Shown piece after piece: positions 1 to 7,827 of a DNA stretch of 64,000 nt. How positions within the stretch are numbered: the stretch's first letter is position 1; every line of letters starts with the position of its first letter. The notes under the pieces are model-generated. The model was given only the letters and a program-made list of their open reading frames with translations. It was not told where the DNA came from and did no database searches. Source of the DNA: Patiriisocius sp047730165 (GTDB taxonomy: Bacteria > Bacteroidota > Bacteroidia > Flavobacteriales > Flavobacteriaceae); the NCBI RefSeq assembly GCF_047730165.1, contig NZ_CP159834.1, forward strand, positions 2,542,001-2,606,000, read 5' to 3'. The position numbers were made by a program, and so were the translations under genes.

Positions 1-759
1 GGTTTTAGTCGTATTCAATTTACTCCAGATTTAATGCCTAGTGACGTCTTAGGAACTAGTATTTTAAATATGAAGACTTCGGAATTTGAATTTAAAAAAG
101 GACCTATCTTTTCTAATGTGGTCCTAATTGATGAGATAAATAGAGCACCTGCAAAAACACAAGCGGCCCTGTTTGAAGTAATGGAGGAACGCCAAATTAC
201 AATGGATGGTCATCGGTATATGATGGAGTACCCATTTATGGTGCTCGCAACACAAAACCCAATAGAACAAGAAGGAACATACGCTTTACCAGAAGCACAA
301 TTAGACAGATTCTTATTTAAGATAAAAGTGGGGTATCCAAAACTAGAAGATGAAGTTACTATTTTAAAAACACATCATACCCGCAAACAGGTAATGCCGC
401 AAGACCAAATTGAAGGAGTATTAACTCCAGAAGATTTAATGAAGTTTAGAGCACAAGTACAGGAGATTTTAATAGAAGATAAAATATTTACCTACATCGC
501 GCAGATTGTTGAAAAGACACGCAACCACCCTCACCTCTTCCTCGGAGGTTCACCTCGAGCTTCACTAGCAATAATGAATGCTTCAAAAGCATACGCTGCT
601 ATTAGTGGTCGTGATTTTGTAACACCAGATGACATTAAAAAAACGCTAGCACCTGTGCTAAGCCACCGTATCATACTTTCACCAGAAAGAGAAATGGAAG
701 GTATGACACCAGAAACTGTGATAGAAATGATAACACAATCTGTAGAAATACCAAGATAA
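1..759 (+). CDS. MoxR-family AAA+ ATPase (5' end outside window)
   Basis: The frame is open from base 1, so this is the C-terminal part (about 252 residues) of a MoxR-type AAA+ ATPase, thought to act as a chaperone that activates or inserts metal cofactors into partner proteins. The Walker A lies upstream of the window. A clear Walker B (VLIDEINRAP) and sensor-type stretch (LATQNPIEQEGTY) are visible, followed by the C-terminal lid with GGSPRAS. Only 3 bases separate it from the DUF58 gene, the classic MoxR/DUF58 pairing. Family assignment is firm; the substrate is unknown. Confidence 0.93.
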   Translation, partial: GFSRIQFTPDLMPSDVLGTSILNMKTSEFEFKKGPIFSNVVLIDEINRAPAKTQAALFEVMEERQITMDGHRYMMEYPFMVLATQNPIEQEGTYALPEAQLDRFLFKIKVGYPKLEDEVTILKTHHTRKQVMPQDQIEGVLTPEDLMKFRAQVQEILIEDKIFTYIAQIVEKTRNHPHLFLGGSPRASLAIMNASKAYAAISGRDFVTPDDIKKTLAPVLSHRIILSPEREMEGMTPETVIEMITQSVEIPR

Positions 760-762
760 GCT

Positions 763-2094
763 TTGATTAAATTCTTTAAATCTTTATATCTAACTCCGCG
801 CTTCTTTTACGCGCTAGCCCTACTATCTCTGGTTTTTCTGGTGAGCTTTTGGCAACCCAAAATCTATGGCATTGTGTGGCTAATGGTGCTCGCTTTTGGC
901 TTGCTTTTACTTATGGAAGCGAGTATGCTTTGGAGCGGAAAGGGCTTACAAGGAAAAAGAATTGTGCCAGAGAAATTTAGTAATAGTGATCCTAACGAGG
1001 TTTTAGTGCAGCTTGATAATAGATATGCATTTTCCATAAATGTAGGCATTATAGACGAGTTGCCAGTGCAATTTCAGAAGCGAGACTTTTTTAAATCCAT
1101 ATGTATTAAGGGGAAACAAAGACAAACTTTTCAATACAGTGTGCGCCCTGTAGAAAGAGGGGAGTATCACTTCGGAAATTTGAATTGTTTTGTTTCTTCG
1201 TCCATTAGATTATTTAGAAGGCGTTACGTCTTTGACAACGAGCAACTAGTAAAAGTATATCCATCTTTTATACAGATGAAAAAATACGATTTCCTTGCAA
1301 TTGATAATAGATTGAGTCTTGCCGGCTTAAAGAAAATAAGACGCATTGGCCAGACGATGGAATTTGAGCAAATAAGAGATTATGTAGTTGGGGACGATGC
1401 ACGTAACGTAAACTGGAAAGCAACAGCAAAGCTTGGAGCTTTGATGGTAAACCAATTTCAGGATGAAAAAATGCAACCAGTCTATAATATAATTGATACC
1501 AGTAGGGTAATGAAAATGCCGTTTAAGGGATTGAAGTTAGTAGATTATGCAATCAATGCAGCGCTGGCATTTAGTAACGTAGCATTGAAGAAGAATGATA
1601 AAGTAGGACTCCTTGATTTTTCTCATAAAGTTGGGAACTACCTACCAGCATCTGCGAAGAAAACCTATCTCAACAACATTCTTGACGCGCTATATAATAC
1701 CAACACGCAATTTTTAGATAGTGATTTTGGCGCATTACAGGCATTTGTAAAACAACGTATTACACACAGAAGTCTATTAATGCTTTACACAAACTTTGAA
1801 CATATCTCCTCATTAAATAGACAACTTCCCTATTTACAGGCGATGGCCAAAAAAAACGTATTGGTTGTTGTCTTTTTTGAAAATACAGAACTTAGAGTCT
1901 TAGGTGACAGCAAGGCCGAATCTATTCCAGAAATTTATGACCAAACCATTGCACAGCAATTTCAGTTTGATAAAAAATTAATGGTTCGCGAGCTTCAAAA
2001 AAGAGGTATCCAAACAATCCTGACCGCACCAGAAGACTTGACAGTGAATACCATTAATAAGTATCTTGAAATTAAAGCGAGAGGGCTATTATAG
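763..2094 (+). CDS. DUF58 domain protein, MoxR partner
   Basis: A 443-residue DUF58 protein. Two hydrophobic segments near residues 14-52 anchor it in the inner membrane. The family hallmark (R-D-Y, G-D-D-x-R-x-V-N-W-K-A-T-A) is at about residues 205-222, followed by a vWA-like fold whose metal site is degenerate (D-T-S-R rather than DxSxS). The start is a TTG right after the MoxR stop; no in-frame ATG fits the N-terminal membrane segment better. The pair is probably co-translated, and in related loci it serves stress or surface-protein assembly. Its exact role here is inferred only from the pairing. Confidence 0.88.
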   Translation: MIKFFKSLYLTPRFFYALALLSLVFLVSFWQPKIYGIVWLMVLAFGLLLLMEASMLWSGKGLQGKRIVPEKFSNSDPNEVLVQLDNRYAFSINVGIIDELPVQFQKRDFFKSICIKGKQRQTFQYSVRPVERGEYHFGNLNCFVSSSIRLFRRRYVFDNEQLVKVYPSFIQMKKYDFLAIDNRLSLAGLKKIRRIGQTMEFEQIRDYVVGDDARNVNWKATAKLGALMVNQFQDEKMQPVYNIIDTSRVMKMPFKGLKLVDYAINAALAFSNVALKKNDKVGLLDFSHKVGNYLPASAKKTYLNNILDALYNTNTQFLDSDFGALQAFVKQRITHRSLLMLYTNFEHISSLNRQLPYLQAMAKKNVLVVVFFENTELRVLGDSKAESIPEIYDQTIAQQFQFDKKLMVRELQKRGIQTILTAPEDLTVNTINKYLEIKARGLL

Positions 2095-2251
2095 GTCAAT
2101 CAGCGTTTTTACTTTAAATAACACTTCTTATATTTTTTACTTTAACAGCAAGCACATTGCCCCCTAGTACTTAGTCTGTGCTCAATATTCTATACTGCAT
2201 ATTCTAATAAATATTTACAAAAAACAGTTCATCCTAGTTATTCTACAATTG

Positions 2252-2281
2252 GGTATATGCTTTTTTATTTAAGCATATACC
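2252..2281. repeat. AT-rich 11-bp hairpin with 8-base loop
   Basis: GTATATGCTT and its exact complement AAGCATATAC flank an 8-base T-rich loop, and one more G-C pair extends the stem. It lies in the 240-bp gap between the DUF58 gene and the DUF2141 gene. It could end the upstream transcript or sit in the leader of the next gene. No other feature is evident in this gap. Confidence 0.6.
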
Positions 2282-2334
2282 TCCCCCATCTTTGTACCAA
2301 CAAAAAACAAAAACTCATTTAAAACCAAATCATT

Positions 2335-2769
2335 ATGAAAACTATTATCGCAACAATCGCACTAGGTATTACGAGTCTAATTTCATTTGCGCAAGAAATT
2401 ACAGAAACTATCACAGAAACTTCAGTAACCACCATAACGGTAAACGTGCCCATTCCCTCAGAAGACGGAAGCGTACTTTTCTCACTGCAAACTAAAGACA
2501 ACTGGTTAACAGGAGGGGTCGAGAATCTAGAAGGACAAATTGCAGATGGAAAGGCAACCGTTACTTTTGAAAACGTAGTATCAGGAGATTATGCAATTAC
2601 CTTATTTTGGGACAAAAACGGAAACAAAAAAATGGACTTTGAGCCAAGCGGAAGACCTAAAGAAATGTACGGTGTATCGAATAACGTAATAAATATGGGC
2701 CCACCACAATGGAGTGATGCCGTTTTTACTGTCGCTGGTGAACCACGGGTGTTAGATATCAGAATGTAG
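2335..2769 (+). CDS. DUF2141 secreted protein
   Basis: A 144-residue exported protein. An N-terminal signal peptide (about 20 residues, ending near FAQE) is followed by a DUF2141 beta-sandwich domain. The family's landmarks are present: G-D-Y-A-I, a D-x-N-x-N-x-K-x-D calcium-loop-like stretch near residue 97, and the G-x-P-K-E-x-Y-G-V-S-N-N segment. It is a single-gene unit: a 240-bp AT-rich gap with a hairpin precedes it and a strong terminator follows. Function is unknown; the fold suggests a periplasmic or surface protein. Length is normal for the family. Confidence 0.85.
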   Translation: MKTIIATIALGITSLISFAQEITETITETSVTTITVNVPIPSEDGSVLFSLQTKDNWLTGGVENLEGQIADGKATVTFENVVSGDYAITLFWDKNGNKKMDFEPSGRPKEMYGVSNNVINMGPPQWSDAVFTVAGEPRVLDIRM

Positions 2770-2800
2770 AACGAAAGTTTACAAGGCTTTATATAATTAG

Positions 2801-2837
2801 CTTCCTCTTAGGGTTTTACTTTGAGGAAGTTTTTTTT
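2801..2837 (+). terminator. Rho-independent terminator after the DUF2141 gene
   Basis: CTTCCTC at 2801-2807 pairs with GAGGAAG at 2823-2829, and a run of eight T follows. It lies about 30 bases after the DUF2141 stop codon. Confidence 0.8.
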
Positions 2838-2957
2838 GGATATAAACAAGTCTTTTGATGCGATCACTCCGACGTTTATTTTATTTCACATGATAGGATA
2901 CAAGAAACTTCAATAATAAAATACCTCAATACACCCATATTGTATCAAAAAAATCAA

Positions 2958-2965
2958 TAGCTTTG
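2958..2965 (+). promoter_or_regulatory. Possible -7 box of the oxyR promoter
   Basis: TAGCTTTG matches the Bacteroidota -7 consensus TAnnTTTG and lies 16 bases before the oxyR start. The nearest TTG (2940-2942) is only 15 bases upstream, shorter than the usual 19-23, so the -33 element is uncertain. Confidence 0.45.
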
Positions 2966-2981
2966 TATAAAGTAATCGAAA

Positions 2982-3917
2982 ATGACAATCACTCAACTCA
3001 AATACGTCCTCGCTGTTGCAGAGCATAAAAATTTTACCAAGGCCTCTCAACATACCTTTGTTACGCAGCCTACGCTCAGTATGCAAATACAAAAACTAGA
3101 AGACGAATTGGATATACTCATTTTTGACCGGTCTAGAAAACCTATTGAGCTGACGCCCGTGGGACAGAAGATTGTACAACAAGCAAAGAGCATTGTTAAT
3201 GAAGCAGAGCGAATGCAAGACATTGTAGATCAAGAAAAAGGATTTATTGGCGGCGAATTCAAACTAGGCATTATCCCAACCATTATGCCTACATTGTTGC
3301 CTATGTTCTTAAAGAACTTCACAAATAAATATCCAAAGGTCCAACTAAAAATAGAAGAACTCACCACAGAAGATATTGTAACTCGTTTACAAGACGGGCA
3401 CTTAGATGCTGCGATTGCTGCTACCCCTTTACTAGAAGATAAAGTAAAAGAGCGTGTATTGTATTATGAGCCATTTGTAGGATACGTACCCCAAGGACAC
3501 CCTTTATTTGAAAAGAAAAAACTAAAAGTAGACGACCTTGATATTGATGATTTATTATTACTAGAAGATGGGCATTGCTTTAGAGACGGCGTGCTTAACC
3601 TATGTAAAAATAAAGGCGCCGGAAGCCAAGATAGCTTCACCCTAGAAAGTGGTAGCTTTGAGACTTTGATAAAACTCTCTCACGAGGGCCTTGGGATGAC
3701 ACTCCTTCCCTATCTGCATGCCGCAGAATTAAATGAAAATCAAAAAATACAACTGCGTTATTTTGAAGAACCTTCTCCCGCGAGAGAAGTGAGTTTAGTG
3801 TATCATAAAAGCGAACTTAAAATGCAAATCATTAATGCGCTCTATGATGTAATCGCTGGCGTGATAAGAGGAACGATTGCTTTCACAGATGTGAAGATTA
3901 TAAGTCCGTTGAAATAA
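2982..3917 (+). CDS. oxyR: Hydrogen-peroxide-sensing LysR regulator OxyR
   Basis: A 311-residue LysR-type regulator. The N-terminal winged helix-turn-helix covers residues 1-60 (T-Q-P-T-L-S-M-Q-I-Q-K-L-E). The effector domain carries C199 and C208 in E-D-G-H-C...C, nine residues apart. By the numbering of this protein these match the redox cysteines C199/C208 of E. coli OxyR, which form the disulfide that activates the regulator. It should therefore sense H2O2 and activate peroxide defence genes; no catalase or peroxiredoxin gene lies next to it. It is transcribed alone and converges on mazG. Confidence 0.93.
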   Translation: MTITQLKYVLAVAEHKNFTKASQHTFVTQPTLSMQIQKLEDELDILIFDRSRKPIELTPVGQKIVQQAKSIVNEAERMQDIVDQEKGFIGGEFKLGIIPTIMPTLLPMFLKNFTNKYPKVQLKIEELTTEDIVTRLQDGHLDAAIAATPLLEDKVKERVLYYEPFVGYVPQGHPLFEKKKLKVDDLDIDDLLLLEDGHCFRDGVLNLCKNKGAGSQDSFTLESGSFETLIKLSHEGLGMTLLPYLHAAELNENQKIQLRYFEEPSPAREVSLVYHKSELKMQIINALYDVIAGVIRGTIAFTDVKIISPLK

Positions 3918-3996
3918 ACATTGTTAAACGGTTAGGCCTTATTTGTTTTTATTATTTCGCTATTTAATAACGCTATGCTGCTCTTCTCTTACATCG

Positions 3997-4770
3997 CTAA
4001 TGCCTCTTCGCTTCTTCCCAATACACATCCATCTCAGCAAGCGACATATCTTGTAATTCTTTACCAAGTTCTTTAGCCTTGGCTTCTAAAAACTGGAAGC
4101 GTTTTATAAATTTTTTATTGGTTCGTTCTAAGGCATTTTCTGGATCTACTTTTAAAAAACGTGCGTAGTTAATCATAGAAAATAATACATCACCAAATTC
4201 GTCTTCTATTTTATCTTGGTCGTTAGCGTCTATCTCGACTTGGAGTTCCGCCAGTTCTTCTTGTAATTTTTCAAAAACTTGCCGTGGTTCTTCCCAATCA
4301 AAACCTACACTGGCTACTTTATCTTGTATCCTGTTTGCTTTTACTAATGCCGGCAGAGATTTTGGCACGCCTTCTAATACACTAATCCTTCCTTCTTTTA
4401 GCTTCAGTTTTTCCCAGTTTTGTTTAACTTCTTCTTCATCAGCCACTTTTACATCACCATAGATATGCGGGTGTCGCGAAATCAATTTTTCACAAATTCC
4501 GTTTGCAACATCTGCCATGTCAAAATCTTTGGTTTCACTTCCTATTTTAGCGTAAAAGACAATATGAAGTAATAAATCGCCGAGTTCTTTTTTAACTTCG
4601 TCGAGATCATTTTCAAGGATGGCATCCCCTAGCTCGTAAGTCTCTTCAATAGTAAGATGTCTTAGCGATTCTAAGGTCTGTTTTTGATCCCAAGGGCATT
4701 GCTCACGGAGCTCATCCATAATGGTCAGTAAACGGTCATATGCCTTCAGTTGGGCTTCGCGGTTGTTCAT
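3997..4770 (-). CDS. mazG: Nucleoside triphosphate pyrophosphohydrolase MazG
   Basis: A 257-residue all-alpha NTP pyrophosphatase that hydrolyses NTPs or dNTPs to the monophosphate plus PPi, a house-cleaning and stringent-response-related role. The N-terminal domain has E-E-x-x-E at residues 42-46 and E-L-G-D at 62-65, the Mg2+-binding signature. A second, related segment (D-E-F-G-D-V-L-F near residue 190) gives the two-domain layout of full-length MazG. No mazEF toxin-antitoxin genes are nearby. Its own promoter is visible upstream and it converges on oxyR, so it is probably monocistronic. Confidence 0.93.
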   Translation of the reverse strand: MNNREAQLKAYDRLLTIMDELREQCPWDQKQTLESLRHLTIEETYELGDAILENDLDEVKKELGDLLLHIVFYAKIGSETKDFDMADVANGICEKLISRHPHIYGDVKVADEEEVKQNWEKLKLKEGRISVLEGVPKSLPALVKANRIQDKVASVGFDWEEPRQVFEKLQEELAELQVEIDANDQDKIEDEFGDVLFSMINYARFLKVDPENALERTNKKFIKRFQFLEAKAKELGKELQDMSLAEMDVYWEEAKRH

Positions 4771-4786
4771 TAAAATAGGTTTGTAG

Positions 4787-4817
4787 CAAAGCTATGGCAT
4801 TTTCGCCGCAAGGCAAA
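4787..4817 (-). promoter_or_regulatory. mazG promoter, Bacteroidota type
   Basis: Read on the minus strand, TTTG (4817-4814) is followed after 19 bases by TAGCTTTG (4794-4787). This is an exact TTTG-N19-TAnnTTTG arrangement 17 bases before the mazG start codon. It is one of the best promoter matches in the window. Confidence 0.72.
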
Positions 4818-5000
4818 CCCGACTTATTAAAATCAATGAACAAGATCGTAGGTATAGCATCAAAGAGTACTTTAACTATACTATGTAATAATCAAGCCTT
4901 GTTGCACTGAGCGTAATGAACAATTTAGTCTACTTTTCCACTCTAGTTTGTAGGCTACTCCAAATGCTTCGAGCCAACTTGAATGCTAATTTGAGATAAT

Positions 5001-5030
5001 AAAAAACCGCCTTATTAACATAAGACGGTC
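5001..5030 (-). terminator. Terminator after the DUF5606 gene
   Basis: ACCGCCTTAT and ATAAGACGGT form a 10-bp stem with one wobble pair and a 4-base loop. On the minus strand a run of six T follows. It lies about 30 bases past the DUF5606 stop. It separates that operon from mazG. Confidence 0.75.
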
Positions 5031-5061
5031 TTCTTGTTTTGACAGTAATGAAAATAAACTA

Positions 5062-5601
5062 TTATTTTTTCCGTGCTGCGGTACTCTTTGCCGTTCCACC
5101 TTGTTTAGATGAGGTTGCTTTCTGAGATCCTTTTGAGGCTACTTTACCACTAATAGTGTCTTTAATAACGGCAGACGCGTCTTTTTTCTTATCACCAGAA
5201 GTATCTTCTTTAGGTTCTTCAAAATCTGTAAGACCTTTTTTAGTCAGTAGATTGTACCACTGCACTACCTTTTTTATATCGCTGGCATACACTCTTTCTT
5301 CATCATAATCTGGTAATACTCCAAAGAAGTATTCTTCCAGTTCGTCTTTAGACACTTTATGACTTATAGCCTCGCCACCATTTTCTTTTTCAGAAATCTT
5401 TTTAAAAACCTCACGCAATGGAAGCTCTTCTGACGTTGTATAAATTGCAATTTCTGAAAGCAAGCTAACGTTATGACGCGCACTTACATTTACTTTTTTG
5501 CCGTCTACTAGTGATTCCGCTAGGAAACCGCCGCGGGTTTGATTTTTCAATTCAAATAATCCTGGCTTTCCAGAAATCGACATTATTTTTTCTAAACTCA
5601 T
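5062..5601 (-). CDS. DUF5606 family protein
   Basis: A 179-residue protein of a Bacteroidota-specific family (DUF5606). The N-terminal 60 residues hold the typical opening, with I-S-G-K-P-G-L-F at residues 9-16 and a small beta-rich fold. The C-terminal 50 residues are a lysine/serine/alanine-rich low-complexity tail, suggesting nucleic-acid or ribosome contact, although that is only inference. There is no signal peptide, so it is cytoplasmic. It is the last gene of a leftward group behind def and ruvX, 61 bases after def. No biochemical function is known to me. Confidence 0.8.
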   Translation of the reverse strand: MSLEKIMSISGKPGLFELKNQTRGGFLAESLVDGKKVNVSARHNVSLLSEIAIYTTSEELPLREVFKKISEKENGGEAISHKVSKDELEEYFFGVLPDYDEERVYASDIKKVVQWYNLLTKKGLTDFEEPKEDTSGDKKKDASAVIKDTISGKVASKGSQKATSSKQGGTAKSTAARKK

Positions 5602-5662
5602 ATGGTATGTTTTTCCTTAAAGGGACACAAATATCTTTTGTTTCTTCTAATTCTACAAGTAG

Positions 5663-6253
5663 TTAACGTTTCTTTTTCATATTTGGGTATTTCATACGGT
5701 ACCCAATATTTGTTTTACCTTTGCTTATATCTTCTAATCTCCTCTTAATCAATCGTTTCTTGAGCGGGGATAATTTATCTGTAAATAACACACCTTCTAT
5801 GTGATCGTACTCATGTTGAATGATTCTGGCTGCAATACCGGTAAATTTTTCTGTATGCTTCTTAAAATCTTCATCAAAATACTCGATAACAATGTCTGGT
5901 TGTCTAAAAACATCTTCGCGCACATCTGGAATACTTAAGCAACCTTCATTAAACGCCCACTCATCTCCCGCTTCTTCAATAATCGTTGCATTTATAAATG
6001 TTTGTTTAAAAGACGCTAAAAACTCTTGTTCTGAAATATCTAACTCCTCATCGTCTGAAAATGGCGTTGCATCTACTAAAAATATTCGGATAGGCAAACC
6101 AATTTGAGGTGCCGCGAGACCAACGCCCTTGGCATTATACATAGTCTCATACATATCATTAAGCAAGGCCTTCAAGTTGGGATGATCCTTGTTAATCTCC
6201 TTTGCCATTTTTCGTAACACGGTATCACCGTAAGCCACAATAGGTAAAATCAT
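5663..6253 (-). CDS. def: Peptide deformylase
   Basis: A 196-residue metallohydrolase that removes the formyl group from the N-terminal methionine of new proteins. All three family motifs are intact: G-V-G-L-A-A-P-Q-I-G at residues 43-52, E-G-C-L-S-I-P at 103-109 (C105 is a metal ligand), and Q-H-E-Y-D-H at 146-151 (H147 and H151 ligands, E148 catalytic base). An acidic insert of about 20 residues between the first two motifs is common in Bacteroidota. It lies between ruvX and the DUF5606 gene on the same strand, so co-transcription is likely. Confidence 0.97.
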   Translation of the reverse strand: MILPIVAYGDTVLRKMAKEINKDHPNLKALLNDMYETMYNAKGVGLAAPQIGLPIRIFLVDATPFSDDEELDISEQEFLASFKQTFINATIIEEAGDEWAFNEGCLSIPDVREDVFRQPDIVIEYFDEDFKKHTEKFTGIAARIIQHEYDHIEGVLFTDKLSPLKKRLIKRRLEDISKGKTNIGYRMKYPNMKKKR

Positions 6254-6353
6254 TCTTTTTTAATTTATTCTAAAACCTTCGGGAAAGTTCTATATTAAGT
6301 CCTTCTTTTATTTAAATATTAGCGCTCTGCGCACATTACTGCACTTCAATAAT

Positions 6354-6767
6354 CTAGCCACGATACTGCATAAAATCCTGCAAAATAATAGTTGCAGCTA
6401 TCTCATCAATCAAGGCCTTATTTCTTCTTTGTTTTTTCTTTAACCCACTATCAATCATCGTCTGGAACGCCATTTTACTGGTATATCGCTCATCCACTCT
6501 ATGCACAGGTATTTCTGGAAACCCTTTCACAAATCGTTTCAAGAATTTCTGAATTTCTGCTTCTATTCCAGAAGGAGTACCATCCTTTTGTGTAGGCTCA
6601 CCCACAACGAGATCTGTCACATTTTCGCTTGTTATATACTCCTTTAAAAAAGGCATTAACTTGCTCGTTTCAACGGTAGTTAAACCCGATGCAATAATCT
6701 GCATTTCATCTGTCACGGCAATCCCCGTGCGCTTCCCTCCATAATCTATTGCCAGAATTCTTCCCAT
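6354..6767 (-). CDS. ruvX: YqgF/RuvX-family Holliday junction resolvase-like nuclease
   Basis: A 137-residue RNase H-fold protein of the YqgF/RuvX family. The first strand carries the catalytic aspartate in I-L-A-I-D-Y-G (D8). A G-E-P-x-x-x-D-G stretch near residue 57 and V-D-E-R-Y-T-S near residue 95 follow, and I-D-E-I-A-A near the C-terminus supplies the last acidic residue. The family is linked to pre-16S rRNA 5'-end processing and to junction resolution in different species; which applies here cannot be told. It is the first gene of the ruvX-def-DUF5606 group. Confidence 0.92.
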   Translation of the reverse strand: MGRILAIDYGGKRTGIAVTDEMQIIASGLTTVETSKLMPFLKEYITSENVTDLVVGEPTQKDGTPSGIEAEIQKFLKRFVKGFPEIPVHRVDERYTSKMAFQTMIDSGLKKKQRRNKALIDEIAATIILQDFMQYRG

Positions 6768-6806
6768 TGATCGTACAAAAATAAGGGTTCTATAAATAGT
6801 ATGCTA

Positions 6807-6842
6807 TTTTGATTCCCTATTTCGATAGAGACCGTATCTTTG
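6807..6842 (+). promoter_or_regulatory. Possible dapD promoter
   Basis: TTTTG at 6807-6811 and TATCTTTG at 6835-6842 form a TTTG-N23-TAnnTTTG promoter, at the long end of the usual spacing. It lies about 160 bases before dapD, which would give a long leader. I see no riboswitch-like structure in that leader. Confidence 0.45.
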
Positions 6843-7003
6843 CGCAACGCAATTAGAGATTAGGTATCTTGTACCCAACAGCATTATGGCGAAATCAGAT
6901 TGAGCACAGTCCATTTAAAAAAAAAACCATAAGGCCCATAAGTCTTTGACTGAGAATAGACTATCATCTTGAAATAATCAACATTTATTTTACTTCTATT
7001 AGA

Positions 7004-7819
7004 ATGACAGAATTAAAAAATATCATAGAAACGGCTTGGGAAGATCGTTCAAAATTGACAAAGACCCTTACAATAGAAGCAATTCGCGAAGTTGTGAACT
7101 TGTGCGATAAAGGAGAATTACGTTGTGCAGAGCCAACTGCAAATGGCTGGCAAGTGAACGAATGGGTAAAGAAAGCTGTGGTGCTGTATTTCCCAATCCA
7201 AAAAATGGAAACATTAGAAGTTGGTATTTTTGAATATCACGATAAAATACCATTAAAACGCAATTACGCAGCGCGCGGAATACGCGTTGTTCCAAATGCA
7301 GTAGCCCGTCACGGAGCCTATATTTCTAAAGGTGTGATACTCATGCCTAGTTATGTAAATATTGGTGCGTACGTAGATAAAGGAACGATGGTAGATACTT
7401 GGGCAACCGTTGGTAGCTGTGCACAAATAGGTAAAAATGTACACTTAAGTGGTGGTGTTGGTATTGGTGGCGTTTTAGAACCATTGCAGGCTGCTCCTGT
7501 TATTATAGAAGATAATGCGTTTATTGGTTCACGTTGTATCGTGGTAGAAGGTGTACGCGTAGAAAGTGAAGCGGTACTTGGCGCCAATGTAGTACTTACA
7601 GCTTCCACAAAAATTATTGATGTGACTGGAGATACTCCTGTTGAAACAAAAGGACTTGTTCCTGCAAGAAGTGTAGTGATTCCTGGTAGTTACACGAAAA
7701 AATTTCCTGCCGGAGATTTTAATGTTCCTTGCGCTCTAATCATTGGAAAACGTAAAGAGAGTACCAATAAAAAAACTTCACTCAACGATGCCTTGAGAGA
7801 ATATAATGTAGCGGTGTAA
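7004..7819 (+). CDS. dapD: 2,3,4,5-tetrahydropyridine-2,6-dicarboxylate N-succinyltransferase
   Basis: A 271-residue trimeric left-handed beta-helix enzyme. It transfers succinyl from succinyl-CoA to tetrahydrodipicolinate in the succinylase branch of diaminopimelate/lysine synthesis, which feeds peptidoglycan. The N-terminal helical part (to about residue 95) is followed by hexapeptide repeats containing N-I-G-A-Y-V-D, S-C-A-Q-I-G-K-N-V-H-L and G-G-V-G-I-G-G-V-L-E-P, and an intact C-terminal lobe. Length is normal. A second gene of the pathway, dapB, lies at 47.1 kb. It ends 8 bases before the glycosyltransferase gene. Confidence 0.97.
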   Translation: MTELKNIIETAWEDRSKLTKTLTIEAIREVVNLCDKGELRCAEPTANGWQVNEWVKKAVVLYFPIQKMETLEVGIFEYHDKIPLKRNYAARGIRVVPNAVARHGAYISKGVILMPSYVNIGAYVDKGTMVDTWATVGSCAQIGKNVHLSGGVGIGGVLEPLQAAPVIIEDNAFIGSRCIVVEGVRVESEAVLGANVVLTASTKIIDVTGDTPVETKGLVPARSVVIPGSYTKKFPAGDFNVPCALIIGKRKESTNKKTSLNDALREYNVAV

Positions 7820-7827
7820 TTTTGGGA

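Noticed and set aside
6843..7003. Lysine riboswitch in the dapD leader
   Set aside because: I could not see the expected conserved core or paired helices, and lysine riboswitches are not usual in this phylum. It is only a long AT-rich leader.
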